Assembly (NCBI RefSeq): GCF_000691505.1
Contig: NZ_JMIP02000025.1
Coordinates: 198,615 to 262,614 of the forward strand
Length of the DNA stretch: 64,000 bases
Direction: 5' to 3'
From: Halostagnicola sp. A56
GTDB lineage: Archaea > Halobacteriota > Halobacteria > Halobacteriales > Natrialbaceae
Part shown: piece after piece, positions 62,870 to 64,000 of the stretch
Layout: the number at the start of each line of letters is the position of its first letter
Position numbering within the stretch: position 1 is the stretch's first letter
Notes under the pieces: generated by a model
What the model saw: the letters and a program-made list of their open reading frames with translations, nothing else
The model's database searches: none
What the model was told of the DNA's origin: nothing
Made by a program: the position numbers and the translations under genes

Positions 62870-63060
62870 TCTTGCTCTGTGATTTTGGTCCACAATTGTT
62901 AATCGCTGCGGTTTAAATTTGCTTTTCTGATCCTCAACTATATTGTGAAATTTTGGCACTATTTTCTGCCTGGGAAATCAACAACCCTCTAATGCAAGGG
63001 GGAGTTTGAATTGGTTTATAGATCGAAAATTCATTAAGTTGTGATACAATATCTGAATTA

Positions 63061-63171
63061 TGGATATAGCTTACATTTCACCTTACGTCTATCCGTTCAT
63101 GAAAGGTGGATCCGAAAAACGAATCCACGAAATAGGTACGCGCCTCGTAGATCTCGGTCAGCGGCAATAGT
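63061..63171 (+). pseudogene. GT4 glycosyltransferase, first 36 residues
   Basis: MDIAYISPYVYPFMKGGSEK and RIHEIGTRLVDLGQ are the usual N-terminal strand and glycine loop of GT4 enzymes, followed by a premature stop. A TATA-like TTAAGTTGTG stretch precedes it. The remaining 300 or more residues are absent. The following 200 bases hold nothing recognisable. Confidence 0.7.
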
Positions 63172-63376
63172 GAGTAGAGTAACAGAATGACCGGACTGGT
63201 TGCCAATTTCGACAGTAGTTGTCGCAAAGGTCGTAGAAGATACAGCAAAGCAGTAGCTATAGTCTAGGAAGAATACGGGGACAAATGGGAGACTAATCGG
63301 AACGGATTGATAAATTCCATATGGGTTCGAGGTCGTGAACAGTATCGTATTCTATGATTAACGGAACGGCCGATCA

Positions 63377-63841
63377 TCAAGTGTCGAAAATTGACTCAAT
63401 GGATTCAGCAAAATCCGGTACTGAAACACTCTGACCCCTCTCGAACGAGATGGAAACTCGAGACTCCTCCGTGACTCGAACTCTGAGAACCGAGAATTCA
63501 GAAAAATGTAGAACAGCTGACCAGCAGTCGTCGCTTTGTATGCCGATCTCGTCTATAGAATGGTCGAAAATAAGAGTGCGTAACGCTTCCTCAAACTCCT
63601 CCTCAGAATAGTTCGCCCAAACCTCTGAATCAATATAAAAAATAGTAACTTTATCACTGTCGTACATTCCTACGCACCGCAACTCTTCTCCGAACTTGTC
63701 CCTGGCTAACTTAACAACCGAACACGTAGCCGGAGTTGACGGATCCTCAATAATCCATTCGACACTTCGAATCTGGTGTTTTATCTCCGGCCATGCCTTT
63801 TTCCCCCTCTCCGTGAGACCATAGTATCGGGATGTATCCAA
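63377..63841 (-). CDS. DUF7522-like protein, N-terminus probably lost
   Basis: About 154 residues. It begins SRYYGLTERGKKAWPEIKHQ, the wing end of a winged helix, then VVKLARDKFGEELRCVGMYD and VWANYSEEEFEEALRTLIFD, the pattern that I associate with the haloarchaeal DUF7522 domain. A full HTH is expected before it but the frame closes just upstream. To the right end I see no gene. Confidence 0.5.
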   Translation of the reverse strand: MDTSRYYGLTERGKKAWPEIKHQIRSVEWIIEDPSTPATCSVVKLARDKFGEELRCVGMYDSDKVTIFYIDSEVWANYSEEEFEEALRTLIFDHSIDEIGIQSDDCWSAVLHFSEFSVLRVRVTEESRVSISFERGQSVSVPDFAESIESIFDT

Positions 63842-64000
63842 TCGTCTTCGTTACCTCCGGCTCCTGTTGTTTCATCATATAGCTCTAAATTACTATTTGT
63901 GATAAATATCTTTGGTGTGGTTCGATAATACAATGCGTCAAGCTGTTTTGACGTACTTTTCTCGATGAGTCGATGAGAACAATCGAGATCTCGATCAGCA

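Overview
The window reads as haloarchaeal DNA (class Halobacteria). Proteins are strongly acidic, many starts sit a few bases after an AT-rich TATA-like box, and Halobacteria-typical families recur: archaellins, PadR and phiH1-repressor-like regulators, a MEDS-domain histidine kinase, Tat lipoproteins, small zinc-finger proteins, IS5/IS6/IS630/IS1595 transposases and rRNA pieces of haloarchaeal type. Base composition changes abruptly: most of the window is AT-richer accessory DNA, with GC-rich islands such as about 24.16-24.93, 49.35-50.29 and 57.07-57.92 kb. I cannot name a genus.

Layout. 0-2.4 kb: a four-gene overlapping regulatory operon, a divergent winged-helix gene and a shared operator region. 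3-6.4 kb: surface-glycan genes (sulfatase-like protein, frameshifted GT4, GT2). 6.5-8.1 kb: a conjugative coupling-ATPase fragment. 8.1-10.85 kb: an archaellin array behind a duplicated promoter motif. 11.6-12.6 kb: tiny overlapping genes and a TFB-like remnant. 12.7-14.5 kb: intact ilvD, the only clear housekeeping gene. 14.8-19.8 kb: small zinc proteins, membrane proteins and integrase/repressor remnants. 19.8-21.9 kb: the 3' two thirds of a 23S rRNA plus a truncated 5S. 22-27.9 kb: YwgA-like and DUF6338-like genes, an IS630 remnant, an Fe-S protein fragment, a histidine kinase and hypotheticals. 27.9-30.6 kb: truncated HsdS and HsdM fused directly to a 3'-truncated 16S rRNA. 30.8-32.1 kb: a conjugation-like membrane module that recurs at 47.6-48.5 kb. 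32.4-34.5 kb: an MCM N-terminus abutting a decapitated Hachiman (HamA/HamB) defence pair. 34.9-43 kb: secreted, membrane and hypothetical genes, a PIN toxin, and a frameshifted secreted protein. 43.5-44.25 kb: a 23S 5' fragment. 44.4-50.3 kb: regulators, SWIM protein, ALDH, IS6, IclR and SMC-like fragments. 50.4-53.1 kb: a broken IS5 and an apparently whole IS1595 transposase. 53.5-64 kb: more truncated pieces (GT4, PQQ propeller, siderophore-type binding protein, integrase, TPR protein, sulfatase, GT4, DUF7522-like).

The dominant signal is a mosaic. Dozens of recognisable genes stop or start in mid-domain at sharp boundaries, mostly without an insertion sequence at the seam, and three non-contiguous rRNA pieces nearly tile one rrn operon. 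This is either a real decaying accessory region built by illegitimate recombination or a chimeric assembly. The sequence alone does not decide, and read-level evidence at the seams would. Within the mosaic the most interesting local signals are the duplicated membrane cassette with its conserved 62-residue protein, a hairpin with compensatory changes ahead of two related IS1595 transposase starts, an A8 frameshift in a glycosyltransferase, and the Hachiman remnant.
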